DNA from: Paenibacillus sp. G2S3
GTDB taxonomy: Bacteria; Bacillota; Bacilli; Paenibacillales; Paenibacillaceae
Direction of reading: 5' to 3'
Assembly: GCF_030123105.1 (NCBI RefSeq)
Contig: NZ_CP126095.1
Coordinates: 6,138,001-6,202,000, forward strand
Length of the DNA stretch: 64,000 nucleotides
This document shows positions 35,952 through 44,379 of the stretch, piece by piece; within the stretch, counting starts at the first letter, position 1, and every line of letters begins with the position of its first letter. Under the pieces are notes generated by a model, which ran no database searches, had not been told where the DNA came from, and saw only the letters and a list, made by a program, of their open reading frames with translations. The translations under genes and the position numbers were made by a program.

Positions 35952-37160
35952 TTATTTGCTCATGAGATCTATTAGCTTCTGCGCTGCTGCTTCTGCAAAC
36001 TCCACATCATTAATGGCACAATCCATTTCGATAACCTCGACAACATTTCTGTTCACACCATTTCTTAAGGTATCAAATAACATTTGATCTTCCTCTACGC
36101 CATAAAAAGCTTCCCCTGCAACATCAATGCCGGATATCCCTTTAAGAGGCAACATTAATACCGTTTTTTCTTTGGCCATATTTAATTTCTCGACAAGCTT
36201 CTTGCCGATGGCTTCATTCTCTTCTACCGTTGTTCTCATCAAAGTAACTGTAGGGTTATGCTTATAGAACTTATGTCCAGCAAATTTCTCGGGTACCGTA
36301 TCATAAGGGCCAAAGTTACACATATCAAGTGCACCTACCGACACAACCTGTGGAATATGATGTTTTCCAGCAGCTTCTAACCGATGAGGTCCAGCATTTA
36401 GCACACCACCAATAATTTCGTCCGCCCATTCTGTTGTGGTCAGATCCAATACGCCTTCAATAAAACCAGCCTCGATTAGCGCTTCCATGGACTGGCCACC
36501 TACACCTGTTGCATGGAATACAAGCACTTCATATCCTCTAGCCTCAAGATAGTTACGGGCCGCCGTCACACAGGGGGTTGTTACCCCAAACATTGTTGTA
36601 GCTACTAATGGTTTTTTCTCTATCACTTGTTTATTCTCAAATTTAAGCATACCGGCGATGGCGAAGGCTGCATTGGTAAAAATCTTTGTTGAAATGGAGT
36701 TCAGTCCAGCAACATCTACAACCGATGGCATCATGACAATATCACTAGTGCCTACATATGGAGCAGTATTCCCTGAAGCTACGGTCGAAACCATCACTTT
36801 AGGTACACCAATAGGTAATGCCCGCATACCAGGGGTTACAAGTGAAGTTCCTCCAGTGCCCCCAAAGGAGATAATTCCATCAAATTTGCCTTGCTTATAT
36901 AATTCAGGTACTAATTTTTCCATACCTTTGGCTAATAATTCTGTTGCTAGTGCCCTATCTTTCTTGGCAACGAGCTCATCTATACTTACACCCGCGGCTG
37001 CTGCTACTTCTCGGTTAGAGATATCCGGTGTAAAAGTGGGTTCGAACACACCCGTATGAATCGTAAATGTACCTAGCTCCAAGCTTTCCAGCAAATTTTT
37101 AATGTAGAGATATTCTTCACCCTTGGTGTCAAAAGTTCCGGCAATGGCAATCGTCTTCAT
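35952..37160 (-). CDS. UPF0261/Tm-1-like ATP-binding protein
   Basis: 402 residues from ATG 37160 ([21 protein letters not shown]), AGGAGG eight bases upstream. Motifs [31 protein letters not shown] and [17 protein letters not shown] define the UPF0261 family, related to the N-terminal half of the tomato Tm-1 virus-resistance protein. In Tm-1 this region binds ATP. Bacterial members are uncharacterised. With the following TIM-barrel gene it reproduces the Tm-1 domain order as two adjacent proteins. The two proteins may act together. No substrate can be named. Confidence 0.85.
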   Translation of the reverse strand: MKTIAIAGTFDTKGEEYLYIKNLLESLELGTFTIHTGVFEPTFTPDISNREVAAAAGVSIDELVAKKDRALATELLAKGMEKLVPELYKQGKFDGIISFGGTGGTSLVTPGMRALPIGVPKVMVSTVASGNTAPYVGTSDIVMMPSVVDVAGLNSISTKIFTNAAFAIAGMLKFENKQVIEKKPLVATTMFGVTTPCVTAARNYLEARGYEVLVFHATGVGGQSMEALIEAGFIEGVLDLTTTEWADEIIGGVLNAGPHRLEAAGKHHIPQVVSVGALDMCNFGPYDTVPEKFAGHKFYKHNPTVTLMRTTVEENEAIGKKLVEKLNMAKEKTVLMLPLKGISGIDVAGEAFYGVEEDQMLFDTLRNGVNRNVVEVIEMDCAINDVEFAEAAAQKLIDLMSK

Positions 37161-37189
37161 TTCTTCAACCTCCTCTTCAAATATCTACA

Positions 37190-37225
37190 ACAAAAAAGCA
37201 TGATCAACTTATGAGTTAATCATAC
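37190..37225 (-). terminator. Terminator or attenuator between the AraC-type regulator and the Tm-1-like pair
   Basis: On the minus strand AAGTATGATTAACT pairs with AGTTGATCATGCTT, followed by six T. The Tm-1-like pair starts about 30 bases downstream, so readthrough or a nearby promoter is needed for its expression. Confidence 0.7.
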
Positions 37226-37241
37226 TTCTTTGGTTTATCAA

Positions 37242-37255
37242 TGAAAACGCTTTTA
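37242..37255. promoter_or_regulatory. Candidate cre (CcpA) site
   Basis: TGAAAACGCTTTTA matches the cre consensus TGWAANCGNTNWCA at 13 of 14 positions. It lies just downstream of the AraC-type gene stop and upstream of the terminator and the Tm-1-like pair. Confidence 0.4.
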
Positions 37256-37259
37256 TGTC

Positions 37260-38459
37260 TTATGTTTTTGTGTTTATGTTAGATTTATATTGTTTTGGAG
37301 AGTACCCTTTGTACTTCTTAAACATTTTGCTAAACTGCGCATAGTCTTGGTATCCAACTAACGGCGCTAGCTCAGATAACTGGATAGGGTCTCTATGTAA
37401 TATTTCTGCCGCCTTATCCATCCGAAATTGTACGAGATACGTTTGGAAGCTGCAGCCTACTTTTTTGGTAAACAAGCTACTTAAGTAACTTCGGGATACA
37501 TGCGCCACCTTAGCTAAATCTGCAAACAAGATCTCATTCCTATAATTTTGAGCTACGTATTCTTTTACAAATTCAACATAATCATAGTGCTTTGTGATGC
37601 CGTCTAACATTTTGACCATAAAATCATCTTCATCCAGCGTCCCCGACACTTTAAAAGCTTTGGTTATATTCGTAATGGACTTCTCCGAGGGAATTCTTTC
37701 AAAAGCAGAGCCTCCGATATACCCCATCAAGTTTTGATTATTACTGTACATATACTGCACATCAATTGGCGTTTTCACGGGACCACCATAAACCAATTTA
37801 ATTAAATCTGGCTTTAGCGCATTGCATGTATCAAAAATCTTGTCCGCCTTAGCCTTGGCAGCTTCCAAAGAGAATACTTTTTTAGCTCCTAATAATCCCC
37901 CTTCGGTTAAGCCTAAATGTGCACAAATAATATCCGCTCCAACCTCGATCATCTGAGCAGCTTGAATTTCATCAAATACAAAGGCTATGGTAAACAAATC
38001 TTTTTCATGGGCTATTCTTATAGCTTCTACTTCGAGTAGATAACCATTCCCCTCTTCTTCGAGCGCTTCTCCAAATTGACCATCTATTAAGCCAACCGTG
38101 GGGTAGTTATTAATTCCGGAAAATCCCTTATTCTTTATTTCACTGATATAGCTCTCCATATCTTTTGTCGGATCGGTTGCATTGAGGCCAAAAATAATAG
38201 GAATATCTCTGACCAAAGGGATGATCTCTCTAGACGCAAAGTCCATCACCATATCATTACTATTGCAAAATGGCAAAATCCCAGCAAGAGAGCTCCTCCC
38301 CATCTGCCGGAATTTACCGGAGTTTAACATCAGAAGGAAGTCTGCTCCACCCTGCTTCGCATACTTTGCCGTTATTCCCGCACCTGTGGCCACTCCAATA
38401 ATATGATTCCCCAGTTCTAATTGGGATCTAAGCTCGTCTAGGATTTGCTCTCTACTCAT
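37260..38459 (-). CDS. Transcriptional regulator: TIM-barrel sensor fused to AraC-type DNA-binding domain
   Basis: 399 residues from ATG 38459 (MSREQILDELRSQLELGN), AGGAGGG about nine bases upstream; 27 upstream codons are not needed. Residues ~1-275 are a PF09370-like TIM barrel ([58 protein letters not shown]) very similar to the separate barrel protein downstream. Residues ~300-395 form the two helix-turn-helices of an AraC regulator (HVSRSYLSSLFTKKVG, VGYQDYAQFSKMFKKYKGYS). It probably binds the same ligand as the downstream barrel and controls the Tm-1-like pair. A terminator lies between them. Regulatory scheme and ligand are inferred. Confidence 0.88.
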   Translation of the reverse strand: MSREQILDELRSQLELGNHIIGVATGAGITAKYAKQGGADFLLMLNSGKFRQMGRSSLAGILPFCNSNDMVMDFASREIIPLVRDIPIIFGLNATDPTKDMESYISEIKNKGFSGINNYPTVGLIDGQFGEALEEEGNGYLLEVEAIRIAHEKDLFTIAFVFDEIQAAQMIEVGADIICAHLGLTEGGLLGAKKVFSLEAAKAKADKIFDTCNALKPDLIKLVYGGPVKTPIDVQYMYSNNQNLMGYIGGSAFERIPSEKSITNITKAFKVSGTLDEDDFMVKMLDGITKHYDYVEFVKEYVAQNYRNEILFADLAKVAHVSRSYLSSLFTKKVGCSFQTYLVQFRMDKAAEILHRDPIQLSELAPLVGYQDYAQFSKMFKKYKGYSPKQYKSNINTKT

Positions 38460-38545
38460 ACTTACGCACCCTCCTATCCCTAATCTAAGGATAACCGTAA
38501 AGAACACTGCAAATCCAGTTATGTTATAAGTAGAGCCCATTTAGA

Positions 38546-38590
38546 TAAAAAAATCCCGCCTGCGACCTATAAAAGTCTGAGGCGAGATTT
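38546..38590 (-). terminator. Terminator downstream of the displaced argH 3' end
   Basis: On the minus strand AAATC-CGCCT pairs with AGGCG-GATTT and is followed by a run of seven T. It probably was the original terminator of argH before displacement. Confidence 0.7.
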
Positions 38591-38604
38591 GGTATTGATA
38601 CGGT

Positions 38605-38915
38605 TTACAAAATAGCGTCACCGTGTTTTACAACCCATTCATTAGCTTCGTGCAGTGCCTGCTCCGCGCGTTCGATTGCAGCTTTCACTTGAACGGTGGC
38701 TGTGCCGCCATAAACGTTACGGGCGTTAACTACAGCTTCCGGTTGAAGAACAGCATAGATATTCTCATCGAACAGCGGCGAGAATTGCTTGAACTCTTCC
38801 AACGTCAGATCCAGCAGGAACTTGCCTTCGTTAATGCAGTAGAGCACTGTTTTTCCGATTACTTCATGCGCTTGGCGGAAAGGAAGACCTTTGCCGACCA
38901 AGAAGTCGGCGATAT
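38605..38915 (-). pseudogene. argH: Displaced 3' fragment of argH (argininosuccinate lyase C-terminus)
   Basis: 311 bases match the 3' end of intact argH (40355-40665) with ten single-base differences, about 96.8% identity. The ~98 residues from [13 protein letters not shown] to the stop are identical to intact ArgH, so the changes I counted are silent. Similarity stops sharply at 38915/40665. Only the last ~103 codons are present: no start, no catalytic core. An internal open frame of 98 codons exists but has no role by itself. It is best read as the old 3' end of argH, pushed away when new DNA with a replacement 3' end was inserted. Confidence 0.9.
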
Positions 38916-39034
38916 ATTGGCTTAACTACCGTTGAAGAGTGTATGGTTCAGAGTTCGGGTACATCTTCATTTGATCATGATATCTGCCGATAATAAACCT
39001 ACATGGCATTCTAAACTTTAAGGGAGAAACTATC

Positions 39035-40276
39035 ATGATAGAAAAAAAGCGCATTGTTCTTGTCCCAGAATACTTAGAGAAGTTCTCTTGCATTGGATCT
39101 GATTGTGAAGATACTTGCTGCGTAGGCTGGCGAGTAGATATTGATCAGAAAACCTATAAGAAGTATAAAAATGTAAACGATAGAGAAATGAAACCTTTAC
39201 TGAACAAACATATAAACCGCAATCGTTCCAACCCAACAAAAACTAATTATGCAAAAATAGTGATGAATTCTGATGCAGCTTGTCCTCTTCTAAATGAAGA
39301 TAAATTATGTTCTATACAAAAGACACTAGGAGAGGACTACTTATCTAATGTTTGTAGTACTTATCCTCGGATCACGAACCTGGTTAATGAATCATTGGAG
39401 AAATCCGCCGTGTTATCTTGTCCTGAGACGGCTCGCTTGGTATTGTTAAATCCAAACGGTATTCAATTTAATGAGATTGAAGAATCCATAAATGTCCGAA
39501 ATATAATAATTCAGCAAATAGATACTGAGCGTGAAATGTCTATGCACAAAATAAACGGGTATTTTTGGGATCTTCGTATTTTCACAATACAGGTCTTACA
39601 AAACAGAAATTATTCCATGGCACATCGATTAATCATCCTCGGAATGTTTTATCAAAAAGTACAGGGCTATCTTTTAGAAGGAAGACTAAATGAGATCCCT
39701 CAACAAATTTTTTCCTATAGCAGCTTGATCAAAGACGGAAGCTTCCGGGAAGGTTTGGCGGATATTTCCACATCGACAACTATTCAAATGCAGCTCCTAA
39801 AAGCACTTGTTGATATTCGTGTGTCTCAGGGGGTAAGTGAACGATATATGGAATGCCTTAGTGAAGTACTTGAAGGTATTCAATATAGTGAAGCATCGAC
39901 AGTTGAGAAAATTATAGAAAGATACCAACTAGCGCATAGTGAGTACTATGCCCCCTTTATGACGCCAAATGAATATATACTGGAGAACTATTTAGTGAAT
40001 TATGTGTTCAAAAATCTATTCCCAAGTACAAATAATGCGGATATTTTTGATTCCTATATTCTGCTTGTTGTTCACTATTCTTTAATCAAATTACATTTGA
40101 TCGGTATGGCTGGGTATCATAAGGAGGATTTCGGGGTGGATCACGTGATTAAACTGATTCAATCCTTTGCCAAGACGGTTGAGCATAACCCCTTGTACTT
40201 ACGCGAGGTTATTGAGTTGCTTAAGAAAAATGACTACTCCTCTATGGCGTATATGGCAATTCTAATAAATAACTAA
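39035..40276 (+). CDS. fliB: FliB-like lysine-N-methylase (flagellin methylase family)
   Basis: 413 residues from ATG 39035, with AAGGGAG nine bases upstream. The N-terminal cysteine pattern CIGSDCEDTCCVGW (~19-32), then ACPLLNEDKLC, CSTYPR and SCPETARL, fits FliB. That family transfers methyl groups to lysines of flagellin and is thought to bind an iron-sulfur cluster through its cysteines. It is on the plus strand, opposite to its neighbours, and looks richer in AT than the argH genes on either side. It lies between the two copies of the argH 3' end and is therefore probably acquired DNA. The obvious substrate is the flagellin Hag encoded 20 kb away, but other targets are possible. Confidence 0.82.
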   Translation: MIEKKRIVLVPEYLEKFSCIGSDCEDTCCVGWRVDIDQKTYKKYKNVNDREMKPLLNKHINRNRSNPTKTNYAKIVMNSDAACPLLNEDKLCSIQKTLGEDYLSNVCSTYPRITNLVNESLEKSAVLSCPETARLVLLNPNGIQFNEIEESINVRNIIIQQIDTEREMSMHKINGYFWDLRIFTIQVLQNRNYSMAHRLIILGMFYQKVQGYLLEGRLNEIPQQIFSYSSLIKDGSFREGLADISTSTTIQMQLLKALVDIRVSQGVSERYMECLSEVLEGIQYSEASTVEKIIERYQLAHSEYYAPFMTPNEYILENYLVNYVFKNLFPSTNNADIFDSYILLVVHYSLIKLHLIGMAGYHKEDFGVDHVIKLIQSFAKTVEHNPLYLREVIELLKKNDYSSMAYMAILINN

Positions 40277-40291
40277 TTGATTGATTAACAA

Positions 40292-40341
40292 AAAACTCCC
40301 GCCTCGTGATACCTTAGATGGTAATTGCGAGACGGGATTTA
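40292..40341. terminator. Terminator between convergent fliB and argH
   Basis: TCCCGCCTCG pairs with CGAGACGGGA around a ~23-base loop, with AAAAAA on one side and TTTATG on the other. It can serve both convergent genes; the T-run is better for argH. Confidence 0.75.
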
Positions 40342-40354
40342 TGTTTAATTTTAC

Positions 40355-41770
40355 TTACAATATAGCGTCACCGTGTTTTACTACCCATTCATTAGCTTCG
40401 TGCAGTGCCTGCTCTGCGCGTTCGATTGCAGCTTTCACTTGAACGGTGGCTGTGCCGCCATAAACGTTACGAGCGTTAACTACAGCTTCCGGTTGGAGAA
40501 CAGCATAGATATTCTCATCGAACAACGGTGAGAATTGCTTGAACTCTTCCAGCGTCAGATCCAGCAGGAACTTGCCTTCGTTAATGCAGTAGAGCACTGT
40601 TTTTCCGATTACTTCATGTGCTTGGCGGAAAGGAAGACCTTTGCCTACCAAGAAGTCGGCGATATCCGTTGCATTCGAGAAGTCCGTGTTCACGGCTTCA
40701 CGCATACGTCCCTTGTTCACCTTCATGGTGGAGATCATCGGCGCGAATAATTGCAGTGCACCAGTCAGCGTATTAACGGTATCGAACATGCCTTCTTTGT
40801 CTTCCTGCATATCCTTGTTGTACGCCAGTGGCAGTGATTTCAGTACGGTCAGCAAGCCAATCAGGTTGCCGTATACACGACCAGTTTTACCCCGTACCAG
40901 TTCTGGAACGTCCGGGTTCTTCTTCTGCGGCATAATGCTGCTACCTGTGCAGAAAGCATCATCCAGCTCCACGAAACTAAACTCTGTGCTACTCCACAGT
41001 ACCAATTCCTCACTGAGTCTGGATAGATGTGTCATAACAAGCGCTGCATTTGCCAAGAACTCAACGATAAAGTCGCGATCGCTGACAGCATCCAGACTGT
41101 TCTCATACACACTGTCAAAGCCCAGTTGTTCCGCTACAAAATGGCGATCAATCGGGAAGGTCGTTCCAGCAAGCGCCCCTGCTCCGAGTGGCAGCACGTT
41201 AATCCGTTTGTAGCTGTCCGTCAGACGTTCTGCATCGCGGCGGAACATGGATACGTAAGCCAGCAAGTGGTGAGCAAACAGGATCGGTTGTGCCCGCTGC
41301 AAATGCGTATAACCAGGGATAATTGTCTCTACATTATCTTTGGCCTGCTCGATCAAAGCTTCCTGCAATTCATGCAGCAGGCTAACTAGCTCAACTACAC
41401 GGCCCCGTAGGTAAAGGTGCATATCCGTTGCCACCTGATCGTTACGGCTACGTCCTGTGTGCAGTTTACCACCGACCGGACCAATTTCCTCGATCAGATG
41501 TTTTTCAATATTCATATGGATGTCTTCATCCGCTACGGAGAAAACAACTTCTCCAGCGTTAACCTTGTCCAATACTTTGTTCAGACCTTGCTTAATCGTC
41601 TCCACATCTTCTTCTGGAAGGATTCCGCATTTGCCCAGCATTGTGACATGCGCCAGACTGCCTTGTACATCTTCTTTGGCCAAAGCCTTATCAAATCCAA
41701 TGGAAGCCGTATATTCCTCCACCAGCTTGTTTGTTCCTTTAGTAAACCGTCCGCCCCAAAGCTTGCTCAC
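40355..41770 (-). CDS. argH: Argininosuccinate lyase ArgH
   Basis: 471 residues, full length, from GTG 41770 with AGGAGG nine bases upstream. Motifs [14 protein letters not shown] and [13 protein letters not shown] (the fumarase/lyase-superfamily signature GSSxMPxKxN) hold the catalytic serine loop. It splits argininosuccinate into arginine and fumarate, the last step of arginine synthesis. The gene follows argG by 94 bases. Its last ~311 bases are duplicated at 38605-38915. The intact 3' end may be the imported one. Confidence 0.97.
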   Translation of the reverse strand: MSKLWGGRFTKGTNKLVEEYTASIGFDKALAKEDVQGSLAHVTMLGKCGILPEEDVETIKQGLNKVLDKVNAGEVVFSVADEDIHMNIEKHLIEEIGPVGGKLHTGRSRNDQVATDMHLYLRGRVVELVSLLHELQEALIEQAKDNVETIIPGYTHLQRAQPILFAHHLLAYVSMFRRDAERLTDSYKRINVLPLGAGALAGTTFPIDRHFVAEQLGFDSVYENSLDAVSDRDFIVEFLANAALVMTHLSRLSEELVLWSSTEFSFVELDDAFCTGSSIMPQKKNPDVPELVRGKTGRVYGNLIGLLTVLKSLPLAYNKDMQEDKEGMFDTVNTLTGALQLFAPMISTMKVNKGRMREAVNTDFSNATDIADFLVGKGLPFRQAHEVIGKTVLYCINEGKFLLDLTLEEFKQFSPLFDENIYAVLQPEAVVNARNVYGGTATVQVKAAIERAEQALHEANEWVVKHGDAIL

Positions 41771-41799
41771 CTGTAGTTTCCTCCTCTTGGACGCCAGAG

Positions 41800-41830
41800 G
41801 GCCGCTCCTATCCTGACGGGAGGAACGGCC
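41800..41830 (-). promoter_or_regulatory. Hairpin between argG and argH
   Basis: GGCCG-TCCT pairs with AGGA-CGGCC around an 11-base loop. No T-run follows. It may stabilise mRNA or tune argH translation. Confidence 0.45.
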
Positions 41831-41864
41831 TTCGGGTTTGCCCGTTTAAGTTTATGTTATCGTT

Positions 41865-43100
41865 CTATTTCGAAGCTCCATTTACACCAGTAGAAACTTT
41901 AAGGCGCAATGCGTTCAAGTGGATAAAACCAGTTGCATCCCCTTGATCATAAGCTTGTGTAGGATCAGCTTCCATCGTTGCAATTTCAGGGTTGTACAGG
42001 CTGACTGGGCTCTTCACTCCAGCGCCGATGATGTTGCCTTTGTACAGTTTAAGACGAACAGTACCCGTTACATTTTGCTGGCTTTGCGTCACAAGAGCTT
42101 GCAGTGCATTACGCTCTGGTGCGAACCAGAAACCGTTATACACCAAAGTGCTGTAACGAGTGATCAGGCTGTCACGCAGGTTCATCACTTCACGGTCCAT
42201 CGTGATGGACTCCATTTTGCGATGAGCGACGAACAGGATTGTTCCACCTGGCGTCTCATACACGCCGCGGCTCTTCATGCCAACAAAACGGTTCTCAACC
42301 ATATCCACACGTCCGATACCGTGTTTACCGCCTAGCTCATTAAGTCTCTCCATCACTTGAAGTGGGTTTAAGGACTCACCATTCAGCGCTACGCAGTCTC
42401 CCTTAACGAAATCGAGCTCCAAATATTCCGCTTCATCCGGAGCATCCTCAGGAGCGTTGCTCAGTAGGAACATTCCTTTGTTCTCAGGTGCACTTGGATC
42501 GAACCAAGGATCTTCCAATACGCCGCTCTCATAGCTGATATGCAGCAGGTTACGGTCCATCGAATACGGCTTCGCCGCAGATGCTTGTACCGGAATATCA
42601 TTAGCTTCCGCATAAGCGATCATTTCCGCACGACCCGGGAATTGATTGCGGAACTCTTCCAGACGCCAAGGTGCGATTACTTTAATGTTTGGTGCTAGAG
42701 CAGCTACGCCAAGCTCGAAACGCACTTGGTCGTTACCTTTACCTGTCGCGCCGTGCGCGATAGCCGTTGCGCCTTCAGCGATGGCGATATCCACCATGCG
42801 CTTAGCAATTAGCGGACGAGCAATACTAGTTCCGAGCAAGTATTGGCCTTCGTAAAGCGCGCCGGATTGGAACATAGGGTAGATGAAGTCGCTAGCGAAC
42901 TCATCGCGCAAATCGTCGATGTATACTTTCGATGCACCAGTAGCTAGTGCTTTTTCTTCCAAACCGTCGAGCTCTTCTTTTTGACCGATATCGGCTGTGA
43001 AGGCGATGATCTCAGCATCATAAGTTTCTTTAAGCCATTTCAAAATAACGGATGTATCTAGTCCGCCGGAATAGGCGAGTACAATTTTTTCTTTAGCCAT
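41865..43100 (-). CDS. argG: Argininosuccinate synthase ArgG
   Basis: 411 residues from ATG 43100 ([18 protein letters not shown]), AAGGAAG upstream. The PP-loop [10 protein letters not shown] near the N-terminus, [13 protein letters not shown] and the substrate-binding [10 protein letters not shown] segment are present; length is normal. It joins citrulline and aspartate with ATP. It lies upstream of argH and probably forms a two-gene operon with it, separate from argCJBDF as in many Bacillales. The 310-base gap before it contains a dispersed stem-loop repeat and AT-rich promoter-like sequence. One candidate is TTGAAT-N16-TATATA near 43355-43385. Confidence 0.97.
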   Translation of the reverse strand: MAKEKIVLAYSGGLDTSVILKWLKETYDAEIIAFTADIGQKEELDGLEEKALATGASKVYIDDLRDEFASDFIYPMFQSGALYEGQYLLGTSIARPLIAKRMVDIAIAEGATAIAHGATGKGNDQVRFELGVAALAPNIKVIAPWRLEEFRNQFPGRAEMIAYAEANDIPVQASAAKPYSMDRNLLHISYESGVLEDPWFDPSAPENKGMFLLSNAPEDAPDEAEYLELDFVKGDCVALNGESLNPLQVMERLNELGGKHGIGRVDMVENRFVGMKSRGVYETPGGTILFVAHRKMESITMDREVMNLRDSLITRYSTLVYNGFWFAPERNALQALVTQSQQNVTGTVRLKLYKGNIIGAGVKSPVSLYNPEIATMEADPTQAYDQGDATGFIHLNALRLKVSTGVNGASK

Positions 43101-43410
43101 GGTGTGGCAACTTCCTTTCGTGTGGGGGGTATAAGATTCGCTAAAATGCGCTTATAGAACTCCGGTGATAAGGTGCAACTGCGTGAAATGTTTGGACTTC
43201 CGGTCGCTGTTATAATCAGATTTCTATGATTTCAGTCTGCGTTCGCAGATGAAATCTGATTATAAAGGCGAACGCTAACGCTCCTGCAGTTCCAAACTTT
43301 CACTTCGTTGCTCCGCACCAGAATTCCAACGCTACTTTTTAAGTTCATCTTATATAGTATTTTATATAATCTTAGACCAATATAATTCAATCCTAATTAT
43401 CTATGATTCC
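43101..43410. other. argF-argG intergenic region
   Basis: 310 bases without a gene. It holds the stem-loop repeat described separately and, nearer argF, an AT-rich stretch that is a plausible promoter for argGH on the minus strand. I see no obvious argF terminator with a T-run. Confidence 0.6.
43183..43303. repeat. Dispersed stem-loop element, copy A
   Basis: Outer helix GTGAAATGTTTGGA/TCCAAACTTTCAC with one bulge. Inner helix TATAATCAGATTTC/GAAATCTGATTATA is a perfect 14 bp. Apical hairpin CTGCG-TT-CGCAG. Loop sequences ACTTCCGGTCGCTGT and AAGGCGAACGCTAACGCTCC are nearly identical to copy B at 51317-51435, whereas paired bases differ and compensate. Confidence 0.8.
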
Positions 43411-44379
43411 TTAACTCATCAGCGCAGCCATTAAAGCCTTTTGCGCATGCAGGCGGTTCTCAGCCTGATCAAAGATCACCGAGTTAGGGCCGTCAATTAC
43501 GCCTGTGCTAACCTCTTCCTCACGGTGGGCTGGTAGGCAGTGCAGGAAGAGATAATCGCTCTTCGCGCCTTTTACAAGCTCCTCATTGACCTGATAGTCT
43601 TTGAATGCCGCTTCACGCGCCTTTTGCTCCTCTTCGAAGCCCATGCTCGCCCACACATCGGTGTAGATGACGTCAGCGTCTTGTACAGCTTCTTGCGGGC
43701 TGCGAGTGACCACAATCTTTGCTCCGGTTTCTTTAGCGATCTCACGGGCTTCTGCGACAACCGCTGCATCCGGCTCATAACCTTCCGGTCCGGCAATAGA
43801 TACGTCCACGCCCAGCTTAGCTCCGCCAATCATTAAGGAATGAGCCATATTGTTGCCATCGCCGATGTAAGCCAGCTTCAGGCCTTTGAGCTTTCCTTTG
43901 TGCTCATAAATGGTTTGGTAATCCGCCAGCACTTGGCAAGGATGTGCCAGGTCGCTCAGACCGTTGATTACTGGAATAGAAGCATAACGAGCCAGATCCT
44001 CTACTTTGTCATGGCCGAAGGTACGGATCATAATTCCGTCGAGGTAACGTGACATTACTTGTGCTGTATCGCCAACCGTTTCACCGCGTCCAAGCTGAAT
44101 GTCATTTTTGCTCAAGAAAAGGGCATGCCCTCCCAGCTGATACATTCCAACTTCAAACGATACGCGCGTACGAGTAGAGGATTTTTCAAAAATAAGACCA
44201 ATCGTTTTCCCCTTCAGCGGCTGAAATTCTTCGCCATTTTTCTGCTTCTTCTTCAGCTCAATCGCTGAATCAATCAGATACGTAATTTCCTCCGGGCTGT
44301 AATCGTTCAGCTCCAGTAAATCACGGCCTTTCAGTTGCTGCGCAATGGTGTGCTTGTTACTCTGTACGCCCTGACTCAT
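43411..44379 (-). CDS. argF: Ornithine carbamoyltransferase ArgF
   Basis: 322 residues. Carbamoyl-phosphate motif SSTRTR, ornithine-side motif HPCQ (DLAHPCQVLADYQT), and HCLPAHR are intact. ATG 44379 overlaps the argD TGA by four bases (ATGA), so translation is coupled. It makes citrulline from ornithine and carbamoyl phosphate. It is the last gene of the argC-J-B-D-F operon; carAB, found between argD and argF in B. subtilis, is missing here. Confidence 0.97.
   Translation of the reverse strand: MSQGVQSNKHTIAQQLKGRDLLELNDYSPEEITYLIDSAIELKKKQKNGEEFQPLKGKTIGLIFEKSSTRTRVSFEVGMYQLGGHALFLSKNDIQLGRGETVGDTAQVMSRYLDGIMIRTFGHDKVEDLARYASIPVINGLSDLAHPCQVLADYQTIYEHKGKLKGLKLAYIGDGNNMAHSLMIGGAKLGVDVSIAGPEGYEPDAAVVAEAREIAKETGAKIVVTRSPQEAVQDADVIYTDVWASMGFEEEQKAREAAFKDYQVNEELVKGAKSDYLFLHCLPAHREEEVSTGVIDGPNSVIFDQAENRLHAQKALMAALMS

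Noticed and set aside
38605..38901. Small independent gene encoding the ArgH C-terminus
   Set aside because: It lacks a ribosome binding site and catalytic region, and is explained as a displaced 3' end.
39035..40276. Transposase or integrase responsible for the argH insertion
   Set aside because: The gene matches FliB by its cysteine motifs. No recombinase or terminal inverted repeats were found in 38916-40354.
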